DNA of 34,717 bases from contig JAZLGF010000031.1 in assembly GCA_045616165.1 (NCBI GenBank), positions 1 through 34,717 of the forward strand, given 5' to 3'. Of the stretch, positions 7,993-16,354 are shown piece by piece (position 1 is the stretch's first letter; every line of letters begins with the position of its first letter). A model generated the notes under the pieces. It saw only the letters and a program-made list of their open reading frames with translations. It searched no databases and was not told the origin of the DNA. The translations under genes and the position numbers were made by a program. The stretch is from RGIG5612 sp045616165 (GTDB lineage: Bacteria; Bacillota; Clostridia; Lachnospirales; Lachnospiraceae).

Positions 7993-8187
7993 TTTCCGCC
8001 AAAACCTAGTTTTCGCGATTTGGCGGAAACTTTTTATGTATTTTTCTCCGCCATTTTAAAATTATTTGATTTGGCGGAAACTTTTGTGATTTATTTCCGC
8101 CGAAACATGTTTTGGACGATTTAGCGGAAACTTTTTTAATGTTTTTCTACGCCATTTCTTAAATTTGTAGATTTGGCGGAAACTTTT
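7993..8187. repeat. Four 51-bp-period palindromic repeats upstream of the nuclease-like gene
   Basis: The core GATTTGGCGGAAACTTTT occurs at 8017, 8068, 8118 (one base changed) and 8170. Each is preceded by a reverse-complementary CCGCC half, forming imperfect hairpins. Units 1+2 and 3+4 make two copies of a 101-bp block, suggesting a duplicated dimer. They lie in the 443-bp gap between prmA and the nuclease-like gene. The rest of the gap (8188-8433) holds only AT-rich sequence, a weak hairpin (ACTACA/TGTAGT at 8334-8360) and no clear gene. They may be protein-binding iterons or hairpins in the leader of the downstream gene. Confidence 0.75.
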
Positions 8188-8433
8188 GTGAATCTTTATC
8201 TTTCGGTACATGCTCCGGAAGAATTTCGTGGACAAATTAATTTAATGCTATGAAGTTTAAGGGTTGCACTATTAATTTAGTTTTGAAATTGCTACGGGAC
8301 ATGTAGCGGAAAGAATTTTTGCTATTGATTACATACTACAAAAATATTGTTTATATGTAGTGGGAAAGTTAGCCCTATAGGTATGAGCTAGCAAAGTGAA
8401 ATTTTATTATCCAAGTAAAAATTAATCGACTGA

Positions 8434-9513
8434 TTAGATTCTTTGAGCACTGATACGGACCCATTCGCCGTCATGGGTTGTCTCAAGATATGTTAGATTT
8501 GGATTAGCTTTTATTGCATCTTTGATTAATTGTTCTCTGCTGTCTAAGATTCCTGACATTATTAATATGCCATCTTTTCTAAGGTATGTATCTAATGTTG
8601 GAAGCATCATATTTATTACTTCCGCTAAGATATTGACTACGACTACATCGTATCCATTTCCTAATTCGGATTTTAATTTTTCATTAGTAACAACGTCGCC
8701 TATATAAAATTTTGAGACGTCAGAAGAAACGTCGTTGACTTCAAAATTTTCCTTTGCAACCGTTACGGCTTGGGCGTCTATGTCGACGCTTGTTATGTTG
8801 GCTGCACCCATCTTAATTGCACCAATTCCCAAAATTCCGCTTCCACAACCAAGGTCTAAGACTTTGTCACCTTCTTTCATGTATTTGCGAAGGCCTCTAA
8901 GGCAAAGACGCGTCGTTTCATGTGTGCCGGTTCCAAAAGCCATGCCCGGATCGATACGAATTATAATATTCGGAGCTGTAAGTGCTTGTCCCAAACATGT
9001 TTCGCTAGATTTTGTCAAAGAATTTTCGCTAACTATTTCGTCAGAATTTACGCTAATGTATCCAGGAACCTCTGTTAGAATTTCAGAAATATTATTCACA
9101 TCTACCCATGTAGGTGCAATTAAAATATCTTCAACTTGAAATGGCTTAAAATACTTTTTCCAGTTTCCTTCCCAATCTTCTGATTCTAATTCTGTTTCAA
9201 TCATTTCGATTGGATCAAGATTAAACGTTTCGCATGATTCTAAAAGATATTCTTTAAGTTCTTTCATCTTCTTTTCAGTCGCAACTCGATTAACACCATT
9301 TTCATCAAACTCTATGAAAAAGCTTAGACTACACGTGCCATCATCAGGTGGAAGTTCTTTCACAAAGTCAGCATACATTTGATTTAATTCATCATCCGTA
9401 AGTTGAACATTATTTTCTATTTGAACATCATTAATATCGTAATCCATAAGAAGGGCGCTGACCATATCAGCGTCCTTCGTTGTGGTTTTAATTGTATATT
9501 TTGTGTATTTCAT
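8434..9513 (-). CDS. prmA: Ribosomal protein L11 methyltransferase PrmA
   Basis: PrmA trimethylates lysines of ribosomal protein L11 using SAM. The 359-residue protein has an N-terminal substrate-binding domain (about 1-110), the GMAFGTGTHETT motif and a SAM-binding fold with VLDLGCGSGILGIGAIKMG, a VDID acidic turn and VNILAEV. It is longer than typical members (about 290-320), chiefly from an acidic N-terminal stretch and an insert around residues 145-182. It follows dnaJ with a 98-bp gap and no clear terminator, so it is likely the last gene of the heat-shock operon. The ribosome site AAAAGGACG precedes the ATG. Confidence 0.95.
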   Translation of the reverse strand: MKYTKYTIKTTTKDADMVSALLMDYDINDVQIENNVQLTDDELNQMYADFVKELPPDDGTCSLSFFIEFDENGVNRVATEKKMKELKEYLLESCETFNLDPIEMIETELESEDWEGNWKKYFKPFQVEDILIAPTWVDVNNISEILTEVPGYISVNSDEIVSENSLTKSSETCLGQALTAPNIIIRIDPGMAFGTGTHETTRLCLRGLRKYMKEGDKVLDLGCGSGILGIGAIKMGAANITSVDIDAQAVTVAKENFEVNDVSSDVSKFYIGDVVTNEKLKSELGNGYDVVVVNILAEVINMMLPTLDTYLRKDGILIMSGILDSREQLIKDAIKANPNLTYLETTHDGEWVRISAQRI

Positions 9514-9611
9514 TTGCGTCCTTTTTTAGAAATTCGTTTTTATTAGAATGTCCAAATTGTTTTTTATGCTTTCAGAATATTCGAATTTTTTAAGCTTGTC
9601 CAAATTAATAA

Positions 9612-10724
9612 TTATTTTTTCATTAATTTATCAAATGCTTGCAAAGCTTCTTTTTGCTTACTGTTAAGTTTTTCAGGAACTTTTACAACAAGTGTTGTAT
9701 ACTGGTCTCCTCTTCTTGTCTTATCTCTAAGTGAAGGGACTCCCTTGCCTTTAAGTCTGATAACCGTATCAGTTTGTGTGCCCGGCTTAATCGGGAATAA
9801 AACATCGCCATCAATAGTTTTAACTTTAATGTCCCCGCCTAAGGCAGCTTCTGTGAAGCTGATAGACGATGTCGAGAGAAGATTAATTCCATCTCTTACA
9901 AAAATAGGATGTCTTGAAACAATTACTTCAACAAGTAAGTCACCTCGAGAACCACCATTAGATCCCGGTTCTCCCATTCCTGATATACGAATGCTTTGGC
10001 CCGAATCTATGCCGGCTGGAATAGTAACAGAAATTTTCTTTTTCTTATTTTTGTATCCAACACCTTTACAGTCTGGACATTTTTCTTTAATGATTTTTCC
10101 TGTTCCATTACAGTCTGGACATGTAACGACCTGTCTAACCATTCCGAAAAAGCTTTGCTGTGTTTGAACAAATTGACCTGTTCCATTACATTTTGAACAT
10201 GTTTGTGGTGATGTGCCCGGCTTTGCTCCTGTCGTGTGACATGTTTCGCAATCTTCATTGTAGTTAATCGAAATTTCTTTTTCACAACCAAAAACTGCTT
10301 CCTCAAAAGTTATGCGTACCTGAGATACAACGTTTCTTCCTTTCATAGGACCGTTATAACTTTGAGAGCGTCCACCGAAACCACTTCTTCCGCCACCGAA
10401 CAAATCCCCAAAGATATCTCCAAAGCCAAAGCCTCTTAAGATATCATCGACGTTCATGTTTTGGTAGTTAAATCCACCGCCACCCATGCCGCCTTGTTCG
10501 AATGCTGCATGTCCAAACTGGTCATACTGTTTTCTCTTTGTATCATCACTTAATACGCCGTATGCTTCTGATGCTTCCTTAAATTTTGCCTCAGCTTCAG
10601 AATCTCCCGGATTCATATCCGGGTGATACTGTTTTGCTAATTTTCTGTATGCTTTTTTTATTTCATCCGCTGAAGCACTTTTGTCTACTCCAAGGACTTC
10701 ATAATAATCTCTTTTATCTGCCAT
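9612..10724 (-). CDS. dnaJ: Chaperone DnaJ
   Basis: DnaJ delivers unfolded proteins to DnaK and stimulates its ATPase. The 370-residue protein has the full type-I layout: J domain with HPD at 34-36, a Gly/Phe-rich linker (about 75-125), a cysteine-rich zinc region (about 150-220) and the C-terminal client-binding domains. The first zinc repeat reads CETCHTTG rather than the strict CxxCxGxG, a minor change. It begins two bases after the dnaK stop codon, so translation is probably coupled. Confidence 0.98.
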   Translation of the reverse strand: MADKRDYYEVLGVDKSASADEIKKAYRKLAKQYHPDMNPGDSEAEAKFKEASEAYGVLSDDTKRKQYDQFGHAAFEQGGMGGGGFNYQNMNVDDILRGFGFGDIFGDLFGGGRSGFGGRSQSYNGPMKGRNVVSQVRITFEEAVFGCEKEISINYNEDCETCHTTGAKPGTSPQTCSKCNGTGQFVQTQQSFFGMVRQVVTCPDCNGTGKIIKEKCPDCKGVGYKNKKKKISVTIPAGIDSGQSIRISGMGEPGSNGGSRGDLLVEVIVSRHPIFVRDGINLLSTSSISFTEAALGGDIKVKTIDGDVLFPIKPGTQTDTVIRLKGKGVPSLRDKTRRGDQYTTLVVKVPEKLNSKQKEALQAFDKLMKK

Positions 10725-10726
10725 GT

Positions 10727-12604
10727 TTAGATTTCCTTAAAGTCTCCGTCTACAACGTCTCCTTCTGGTGCTGGGTTAGGGTCTTGTTGAGGCTGTCCAT
10801 TAAAATCTGGAGCTGGATTTGCGCCCTGGTTTGCCTGTGCCTGTGCTTGCTCATACATCTTTGTGAAAAGTTTTTGTGAGCTTGCAAGTAATTTTTCTTT
10901 AGCTTCTTTTACTGATGCAACCTGTTCTGGAGTAAGTTCAGCGTTTGGATCTGTTCCAAGAAGAGCTTTAAGTGTACTTAAATCATTTTCAACTTCTGCC
11001 TTATCATTTGCATCTAATTTATCACCAGCATCATTCATAGCTTTTTCAACCTGCATTGCAAGTGAATCAGCTTCATTACGTGTATCAACAGCTTCTTTAC
11101 GAGCCTTATCTTGAGCTTCAAATTCAGCTGCTTCTTTAACTGCTTTTTCAATTTCATCATCGCTCATGCTTGAACCTGATGTGATTGTGATATGTTGTTC
11201 TTTACCTGTACCAAGATCTTTAGCACTAACATTAACAATACCGTTTGCATCGATATCAAATGTAACTTCGATTTGAGGAATTCCACGTGGAGCTGGAGCA
11301 ATACCATCAAGTCTGAACTGTCCTAATGTTTTATTGTCACGTGCAAATTCACGTTCGCCTTGAACTACATGGATATCAACTGCGCTTTGGTTATCTGCTG
11401 CTGTAGAGAATACCTGACTCTTCTTTGTAGGAATTGTTGTATTTCTCTCAATTAATCTTGTAGCAACTCCGCCAAGTGTTTCAATTGAAAGTGAAAGTGG
11501 AGTTACGTCAAGTAACAATACATCACCTGCACCTGCATCGCCGGCAAGCTTTCCACCTTGAATTGCAGCACCAATAGCTACACACTCGTCAGGGTTAAGA
11601 GTTTTTGAAGGTTCCTGACCTGTAAGTTGTTTAACTTTTTCTTGAACTGCAGGAATACGAGTTGAACCACCAACAAGTAAAACTTTTCCTAAATCACTTG
11701 AAGCTAAGCCAGCATCTTTAAGTGCCTGCTGAACTGGTGTTGCTGTTGCTTCAACCAAGTCATGTGTCAATTCATCAAATTTAGCTCTAGTAAGATCCAT
11801 ATCTAAATGTTTAGGACCATCTGCTGTAGCAGTGATGAAAGGAAGGTTGATGTTTGTTGTTGTTGCACTTGAAAGTTCTTTTTTAGCTTTTTCTGCTGCT
11901 TCACGAAGTCTTTGAAGTGCCATCTTATCTGTTGAAAGGTCAATACCTTCTTGTGTTTTAAATTGGTTAATTAAATAATCAGTAACTCTCTTATCAAAGT
12001 CATCACCACCAAGACGGTTATTTCCAGCTGTTGCTAAAACTTCGATTACGCCATCACCGATTTCAATAATAGAAACGTCGAATGTTCCACCGCCAAGGTC
12101 ATAAACCATAATCTTTTGTTCTTTTTCATTATCAAGACCATATGCTAAAGCTGCTGCTGTTGGCTCATTGATAATACGTTCAACATTTAATCCAGCAATT
12201 TTACCAGCATCTTTTGTTGCCTGACGTTGTGCATCATTAAAGTATGCAGGAACAGTAATAACAGCCTGAGTAATGCTTTCACCTAAATGTGCTTCAGCAT
12301 CACTTTTAAGTTTTTGAAGTACCATAGCTGAAATTTCTTGTGGTGAATAACCTTTGCCATCAACTGTTACTCTATAATTGCTACCCATTTCTCTTTTGAT
12401 TGAAGAGATTGTGTTATCTGGGTTAGTGATTGCCTGACGCTTAGCAGGTTCACCAACTAATCTTTCACCGTTTTTTGTAAAAGCAACTACTGATGGAGTT
12501 GTTCTTACGCCTTCTGCGTTAGCGATTACTACTGGCTTTCCGCCTTCCATAACTGCTACACATGAGTTTGTTGTACCTAAATCGATTCCTATAATTTTTG
12601 CCAT
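10727..12604 (-). CDS. dnaK: Chaperone DnaK (Hsp70)
   Basis: This is the ATP-driven Hsp70 chaperone of 625 residues. It starts MAKIIGIDLGTTNS and has the phosphate motifs AYGLDNEKEQKIMVYDLGGG and VLLVGGSTRIPAVQ. The substrate-binding domain is followed by a lid and a Gln/Asn/Pro-rich tail ending VVDGDFKEI. The third gene of the HrcA-controlled operon, it is preceded by TTAGGAGG. Nothing unusual is seen. Confidence 0.99.
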   Translation of the reverse strand: MAKIIGIDLGTTNSCVAVMEGGKPVVIANAEGVRTTPSVVAFTKNGERLVGEPAKRQAITNPDNTISSIKREMGSNYRVTVDGKGYSPQEISAMVLQKLKSDAEAHLGESITQAVITVPAYFNDAQRQATKDAGKIAGLNVERIINEPTAAALAYGLDNEKEQKIMVYDLGGGTFDVSIIEIGDGVIEVLATAGNNRLGGDDFDKRVTDYLINQFKTQEGIDLSTDKMALQRLREAAEKAKKELSSATTTNINLPFITATADGPKHLDMDLTRAKFDELTHDLVEATATPVQQALKDAGLASSDLGKVLLVGGSTRIPAVQEKVKQLTGQEPSKTLNPDECVAIGAAIQGGKLAGDAGAGDVLLLDVTPLSLSIETLGGVATRLIERNTTIPTKKSQVFSTAADNQSAVDIHVVQGEREFARDNKTLGQFRLDGIAPAPRGIPQIEVTFDIDANGIVNVSAKDLGTGKEQHITITSGSSMSDDEIEKAVKEAAEFEAQDKARKEAVDTRNEADSLAMQVEKAMNDAGDKLDANDKAEVENDLSTLKALLGTDPNAELTPEQVASVKEAKEKLLASSQKLFTKMYEQAQAQANQGANPAPDFNGQPQQDPNPAPEGDVVDGDFKEI

Positions 12605-12653
12605 TTTATTTTCCTCCTAATTGTTGAGCCTTAGCTCTGGATTTTTTACTTTT

Positions 12654-13280
12654 TTAGTTTGCTACCTTTACCATGCTATATCTAACTACATGTTCCTTAT
12701 AAAGATAACCTTTTTGAAGTTCCTCAACGACGATGTTATCGCCAACCGTTTCATCTTCAACATGCATCACCGCATTGTGAAATTCAGGATCAAATTCTTT
12801 TCCTACTGCTTCTATTGCAGTCACCCCCGCATCTTCCAATGCTTTAATGAATTGCTTTTGTATCTTTTCCATTCCTTCAACAAAAGGCGAATCCTTTTCA
12901 TCTTCTGGAACGTTTTTAAGAGCTAATTCGAAACTATCGAGAACAGGTAGTACTTTTTCTATCATGTCCTTTGCGCCCATGTCATAACGAGCACTTTTTT
13001 CTTTTTCGCTACGTTTTCTAAAGTTATCGAACTCTGCAAAAAGTCTAGCGTACTTATCGTTTGCTTCTTCAAGTGCTTCTTGCTCTTTGCTTTTTGATTC
13101 TTTCTTTTCTTCTTTAGCCTTAGCAGTCCATTTAAGACTTCTTTCTTTCTTAGGCTTGTCTTCTTTAGGCTCTTTAGTTTCTTCGGTTTTGGAAGTTCCT
13201 TCTTCGCAAGGCGCTTCTTTACATGTTTCTTCAGTTTCTAAAGTTTCTTCAACTTTTTGTTCTAAATCTTTTTCTGCCAC
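12654..13280 (-). CDS. grpE: Nucleotide exchange factor GrpE
   Basis: GrpE releases ADP from DnaK. The 208-residue protein has a highly charged, low-complexity Glu/Lys N-terminus (about 1-75), a long coiled coil (ANDKYARLFAEFDNFRKRSEKEK) and the C-terminal beta domain with GKEFDPEFHNAVMH. It lies between hrcA (12-bp gap) and dnaK (49-bp gap) in the heat-shock operon. The charged N-terminus is longer than in many homologues. Confidence 0.97.
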   Translation of the reverse strand: MAEKDLEQKVEETLETEETCKEAPCEEGTSKTEETKEPKEDKPKKERSLKWTAKAKEEKKESKSKEQEALEEANDKYARLFAEFDNFRKRSEKEKSARYDMGAKDMIEKVLPVLDSFELALKNVPEDEKDSPFVEGMEKIQKQFIKALEDAGVTAIEAVGKEFDPEFHNAVMHVEDETVGDNIVVEELQKGYLYKEHVVRYSMVKVAN

Positions 13281-13292
13281 TTTAAAACTCCT

Positions 13293-14357
13293 TTATTTCT
13301 TTTTCTTTTTGCCATATTTTTTGTCTAGATTTCCGGTTACGTCTTTAAGTGCATCTAGAACTTTTTCGTAATCCATTCTCTTAGGTCCGATAATACCAAT
13401 CTTTCCATATACTCCATCTTCAAATTCATATGAAGCTGTAATTACAGAACAATCCTTCATCGAACTTACTGGAGTTTCTTCGCCGATATATACTTGAATA
13501 CCCGTTGTGTTTTCGCCAACTTCTTCGAGTCTATCTGTTAATAATTCAGTAAGCATTACCTTCTCTTCAAACGTTGAAATAAGTTCGCTTGCTTTGTTAT
13601 TGTCAGAAAGTTCAGGGTATTTGAAAATATTTGTAGCTCCGCTTGTGAATATTTCAATTCCGTCTGCTGCGCCTATAGCTCCAACAATCGCATTAATAAT
13701 TTGTGTTACAACTTCACCATATTCACCAGCCTGGTCAGCCATATTAGCTGCCATATCAAAATTTATTTCGCTAAGAGTTTTTCCATTTAATTCGCTATTG
13801 AAAAGAATATTTAATTTTAGTACGGTTTCCTGGTTTAACTCTTTATCAAGTTTAATCATTTCGTTCTTTACTATGTTGCCTTCAAGTACTGCTGTAACAA
13901 GAAGTTTCTTTTCATCTACCATAGTAAGTTGAACGAATTTCAATTTATTTTTGCCTGCCTGTGGCATAGTAACCATCGAAGTGTAGTTTGTATTGTTTGC
14001 AAGAATTTTGGCCATGTCCTTAAGCACTTCTTCAATACGATCTACCCTTTTATCCATGAGTTCTTGCATACTATTTAATGTTTCTTCTTTTGCACTTAAC
14101 TCATCTTTTTTTGAAGAAAGCATATCATCAACATATAATCTGTAACCTTTGTCTGTAGGTATACGACCTGCTGATGTATGTGGTTGGAAGATAAGCCCCA
14201 TCTCTTCTAAGTCAGCCATCTCATTTCTAATTGTTGCAGAACTTAAATTTAGCTCTGTGTATTTAGAAATAGTTCTGGAACCAACCGGCTCTCCAGAATC
14301 TAAATAGTTCTTTATGATTGCTTTAAGTATTATTTTTTTTCTCTCATCTAATTCCAT
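13293..14357 (-). CDS. hrcA: Heat-inducible transcription repressor HrcA
   Basis: HrcA binds the CIRCE element and represses chaperone genes until GroEL becomes busy with unfolded proteins. The start is placed at ATG 14357 (MELDERKKIILKAII), with GAGAGG seven bases upstream, giving 354 residues. An earlier in-frame ATG at 14417 lies inside CIRCE and is not credible. The N-terminal winged helix includes SSATIRNEMADLEEMG and PHTSAGRIPTDKGYR. A GAF-like middle and a lysine-rich end follow. It is first in the hrcA-grpE-dnaK-dnaJ operon and therefore represses itself. Confidence 0.97.
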   Translation of the reverse strand: MELDERKKIILKAIIKNYLDSGEPVGSRTISKYTELNLSSATIRNEMADLEEMGLIFQPHTSAGRIPTDKGYRLYVDDMLSSKKDELSAKEETLNSMQELMDKRVDRIEEVLKDMAKILANNTNYTSMVTMPQAGKNKLKFVQLTMVDEKKLLVTAVLEGNIVKNEMIKLDKELNQETVLKLNILFNSELNGKTLSEINFDMAANMADQAGEYGEVVTQIINAIVGAIGAADGIEIFTSGATNIFKYPELSDNNKASELISTFEEKVMLTELLTDRLEEVGENTTGIQVYIGEETPVSSMKDCSVITASYEFEDGVYGKIGIIGPKRMDYEKVLDALKDVTGNLDKKYGKKKKK

Positions 14358-14406
14358 CGGGTTACCTCTCGATTTATAATAAATTAATGAGTCTTCTTGC
14401 TTTTTG

Positions 14407-14433
14407 TTAGCACTCATTTGGGTAGAGTGCTAA
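14407..14433 (-). promoter_or_regulatory. CIRCE operator
   Basis: TTAGCACTC, nine bases, GAGTGCTAA is a perfect CIRCE inverted repeat, the HrcA binding site. It lies between the promoter and hrcA, in the transcribed leader. Confidence 0.98.
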
Positions 14434-14444
14434 CATCTGTTGTT

Positions 14445-14473
14445 ATATTATCACTATAACAGCAAAGTGTCAA
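14445..14473 (-). promoter_or_regulatory. Promoter of the heat-shock operon
   Basis: The minus strand has TTGACA (14468-14473), a 17-bp spacer and TAATAT (14445-14450), a near-consensus vegetative promoter. CIRCE begins 11 bp downstream. Confidence 0.9.
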
Positions 14474-14488
14474 CATTATTTTGATAAT

Positions 14489-14525
14489 AAAAAAGCACTC
14501 GGATTTACATTTCCTAGTGCTTTTT
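14489..14525 (-). terminator. Terminator of the trmD operon
   Basis: AAAAAGCACT (14490-14499) pairs perfectly with AGTGCTTTTT (14516-14525) around a 16-nt loop. The stem is A-rich on one side and T-rich on the other, so it could act in both directions. It starts right after the trmD stop codon. Confidence 0.85.
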
Positions 14526-15290
14526 CTATTTATCATTTTCTAATAAATCAGGTCTTAATTCTTTAGTCTTTTCTAGAGACTTTGACCTTCGCCACTGCTC
14601 TACTTTTGAATGATCGCCCGAAAGCAAAACGCCTGGAACCTTAAGTCCCATAAATTCTTCAGGACGAGTATATTGAGGATACTCTAAAAGTTTAATATTT
14701 TCTTTAGAAGCTAGGTCGCCATAAACTGCTGCCCTAGTTCTTTTTGTAAATTCATCTTTTGGGCTTACATCTGAAAAGCTTTCGTCTTGACCACTTTCAT
14801 CATTAGTTAAAACGCCTGGAACCATACGGCTTATTGCATCAACCATAACCATTGCCGGAAGTTCGCCTCCTGTTAAAACATAATCTCCAATAGAAACTTC
14901 CTTGGCCTCTAAGAGTTCTAACACGCGCGCATCAACGCCTTCGTAATGACCACACAAAATTACAAGATCTTCTTCCTTTGCAAAATCTTTTGCCATTTCC
15001 TGATTAAAAGTTTTTCCTGCTGGTGATGTATAAATAACTTTTATTTTTTCTTTTCCTGTTTTCTTAAGAATATCTTGATAGCAATCATATATTGGCTGGC
15101 ACTGCATAATCATGCCTGCACCGCCTCCGTATGGAGCATCATCTACATGGCCATGTTTTTCATTTGTATAAGCCCTTATATCATGACATTCAAAATTAAT
15201 AAGACCAGCTTTTGCTGCCCTTCCTAATATGCTTGTATTTAAGCCATCTTTTACCATCTCAGGAAAAAGTGTCATGATGTGAAAATTCAT
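14526..15290 (-). CDS. trmD: tRNA (guanine-37-N1)-methyltransferase TrmD
   Basis: TrmD makes m1G37 in tRNAs and prevents frameshifting. The 254-residue protein has the SPOUT knot signatures YGGGAGMIMQCQPI, ILCGHYEGVD and YVLTGGELPAMVMVDAISR, then a C-terminal tRNA-binding tail. Its ATG overlaps the rimM stop by one base (TAATG). In many Firmicutes rplS follows trmD; here a terminator follows at once and rplS is absent from the window. Confidence 0.98.
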   Translation of the reverse strand: MNFHIMTLFPEMVKDGLNTSILGRAAKAGLINFECHDIRAYTNEKHGHVDDAPYGGGAGMIMQCQPIYDCYQDILKKTGKEKIKVIYTSPAGKTFNQEMAKDFAKEEDLVILCGHYEGVDARVLELLEAKEVSIGDYVLTGGELPAMVMVDAISRMVPGVLTNDESGQDESFSDVSPKDEFTKRTRAAVYGDLASKENIKLLEYPQYTRPEEFMGLKVPGVLLSGDHSKVEQWRRSKSLEKTKELRPDLLENDK

Positions 15291-15793
15291 TAGATTAGAC
15301 CTTTCATGACATGCACTTTAATCTCGCCTTTTTCTATATCAACGTTCAAAATGCATTGCGGAATAACTGGGAAAAGAACTTCTCTTTGCCCATCGCTTAC
15401 TACATACACATCATTTGCGCCTGTTTGTAAAACATCTTTTACCTCGCCGAAACATGTGCCTTCTTCATCATAGACCTTGCAACCAAGCAAGTCAGCAATA
15501 TAGTATTCCCCTTCTTCAAGCGGTTGCGCATCTTTTCTGTCTATCATTACATCGCAATTATGGTAAGCTGCGATTTCTTCCGGCGCATTAAAACAATCAA
15601 ATTTAACGATGGCCAGATTCTTAAAAAACCTGGCCGCCGTAATTTGTGTTTTTATTTCGCCTTTTTTTGTTTTTATAATCACATCCTTAACTTCATTAAA
15701 ACGATTAGGTGAATCCGTAGTTGGATAAACCTTACATTCTCCTTTAACTCCATGGCTAGATGTGATTACGCCTATTCGCAAAAATTGTTCCAT
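15290..15793 (-). CDS. rimM: Ribosome maturation factor RimM
   Basis: RimM binds S19 and assists 30S head assembly. The 167-residue protein has the usual N-terminal barrel (RIGVITSSHGVKGECKVYP) and a C-terminal PRC-barrel (EGEYYIADLLGCKVYDEEG). It overlaps both neighbours by one base, so khpA, rimM and trmD are translationally coupled. Confidence 0.97.
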   Translation of the reverse strand: MEQFLRIGVITSSHGVKGECKVYPTTDSPNRFNEVKDVIIKTKKGEIKTQITAARFFKNLAIVKFDCFNAPEEIAAYHNCDVMIDRKDAQPLEEGEYYIADLLGCKVYDEEGTCFGEVKDVLQTGANDVYVVSDGQREVLFPVIPQCILNVDIEKGEIKVHVMKGLI

Positions 15794-16026
15794 TACTCTA
15801 CTATATCAACAACAACCTTTAAATCTTTTTTAGTTGCCGCTGTTTTAACAACAGTTCTAATGGACTTTGCGATACGGCCCTTTTTGCCGATTACTTTGCC
15901 CATGTCATCTTTTGCAACATGCAATTCTAAAACGATTGTTCCATCGTCTTCTTGCCTTTGAGCAACAAAAACCTCATCAGGTGAATCAACGAGAGCCTTA
16001 GCGATTACTTCAACTAATTCTTTCAT
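15793..16026 (-). CDS. khpA: KH-domain RNA-binding protein KhpA
   Basis: This is a 77-residue single KH domain with the RNA-contacting loop GKKG in VIGKKGRIAKSIRTVVK. It is the standard small gene between rpsP and rimM in Firmicutes. KhpA acts with KhpB/Jag in RNA binding and cell-envelope control in streptococci; its role in this organism is inferred from that. The spacing to rpsP is 12 bp. Confidence 0.93.
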   Translation of the reverse strand: MKELVEVIAKALVDSPDEVFVAQRQEDDGTIVLELHVAKDDMGKVIGKKGRIAKSIRTVVKTAATKKDLKVVVDIVE

Positions 16027-16038
16027 TTGACACCTTCC

Positions 16039-16284
16039 TTACTTTGTAAGTCCCTCGTTTTTTAATAATCTAGCAACAACTTCTGTTGGTTGTGCGCCAT
16101 TTTTAAGCCATTTTTCAACTGCTTCTTTATTAAATTTAACTGCAGCTGGTTCTACGTTAGGATCATATGTTCCTACTTCTTCGATAAATGCACCATCACG
16201 TGGAGCACGTGAATCTGCTACGATTACTCTGTAGATTGGAGCTTTTTTCTTACCCATTCTTCTTAATCTAATTTTTACTGCCAT
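16039..16284 (-). CDS. rpsP: 30S ribosomal protein S16
   Basis: S16 is an 81-residue 30S assembly protein starting MAVKIRLRRMGKKKAPIYRVIVADS. The ATG at 16284 has AGAGGA seven bases upstream; an in-frame start nine codons earlier is not supported. The 70-bp gap to ffh holds two short palindromes (CGTGCA-A-TGCACG, and AAAGCT/AGCTTT) that may modulate expression. Confidence 0.97.
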   Translation of the reverse strand: MAVKIRLRRMGKKKAPIYRVIVADSRAPRDGAFIEEVGTYDPNVEPAAVKFNKEAVEKWLKNGAQPTEVVARLLKNEGLTK

Positions 16285-16354
16285 ATTTTTCCTCTTTCCC
16301 GTGCATTGCACGTTTAAAATCTTTTTTATCTGAAAGCTTAGAGCTTTTCATACC

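Noticed and set aside
7993..8187. Possible CRISPR array (four evenly spaced repeats)
   Set aside because: The spacer-like parts are themselves similar and contain the opposite palindrome halves. Cores are only ~18 bp and no cas genes are present.
8188..8433. Small gene in the prmA 3' region (18 codons at about 8250 on the plus strand)
   Set aside because: No ribosome site, no promoter and no recognisable protein features.
14358..14417. HrcA start at 14417
   Set aside because: That ATG is inside the CIRCE operator with no ribosome site; the start at 14357 has GAGAGG upstream and the conserved N-terminus.
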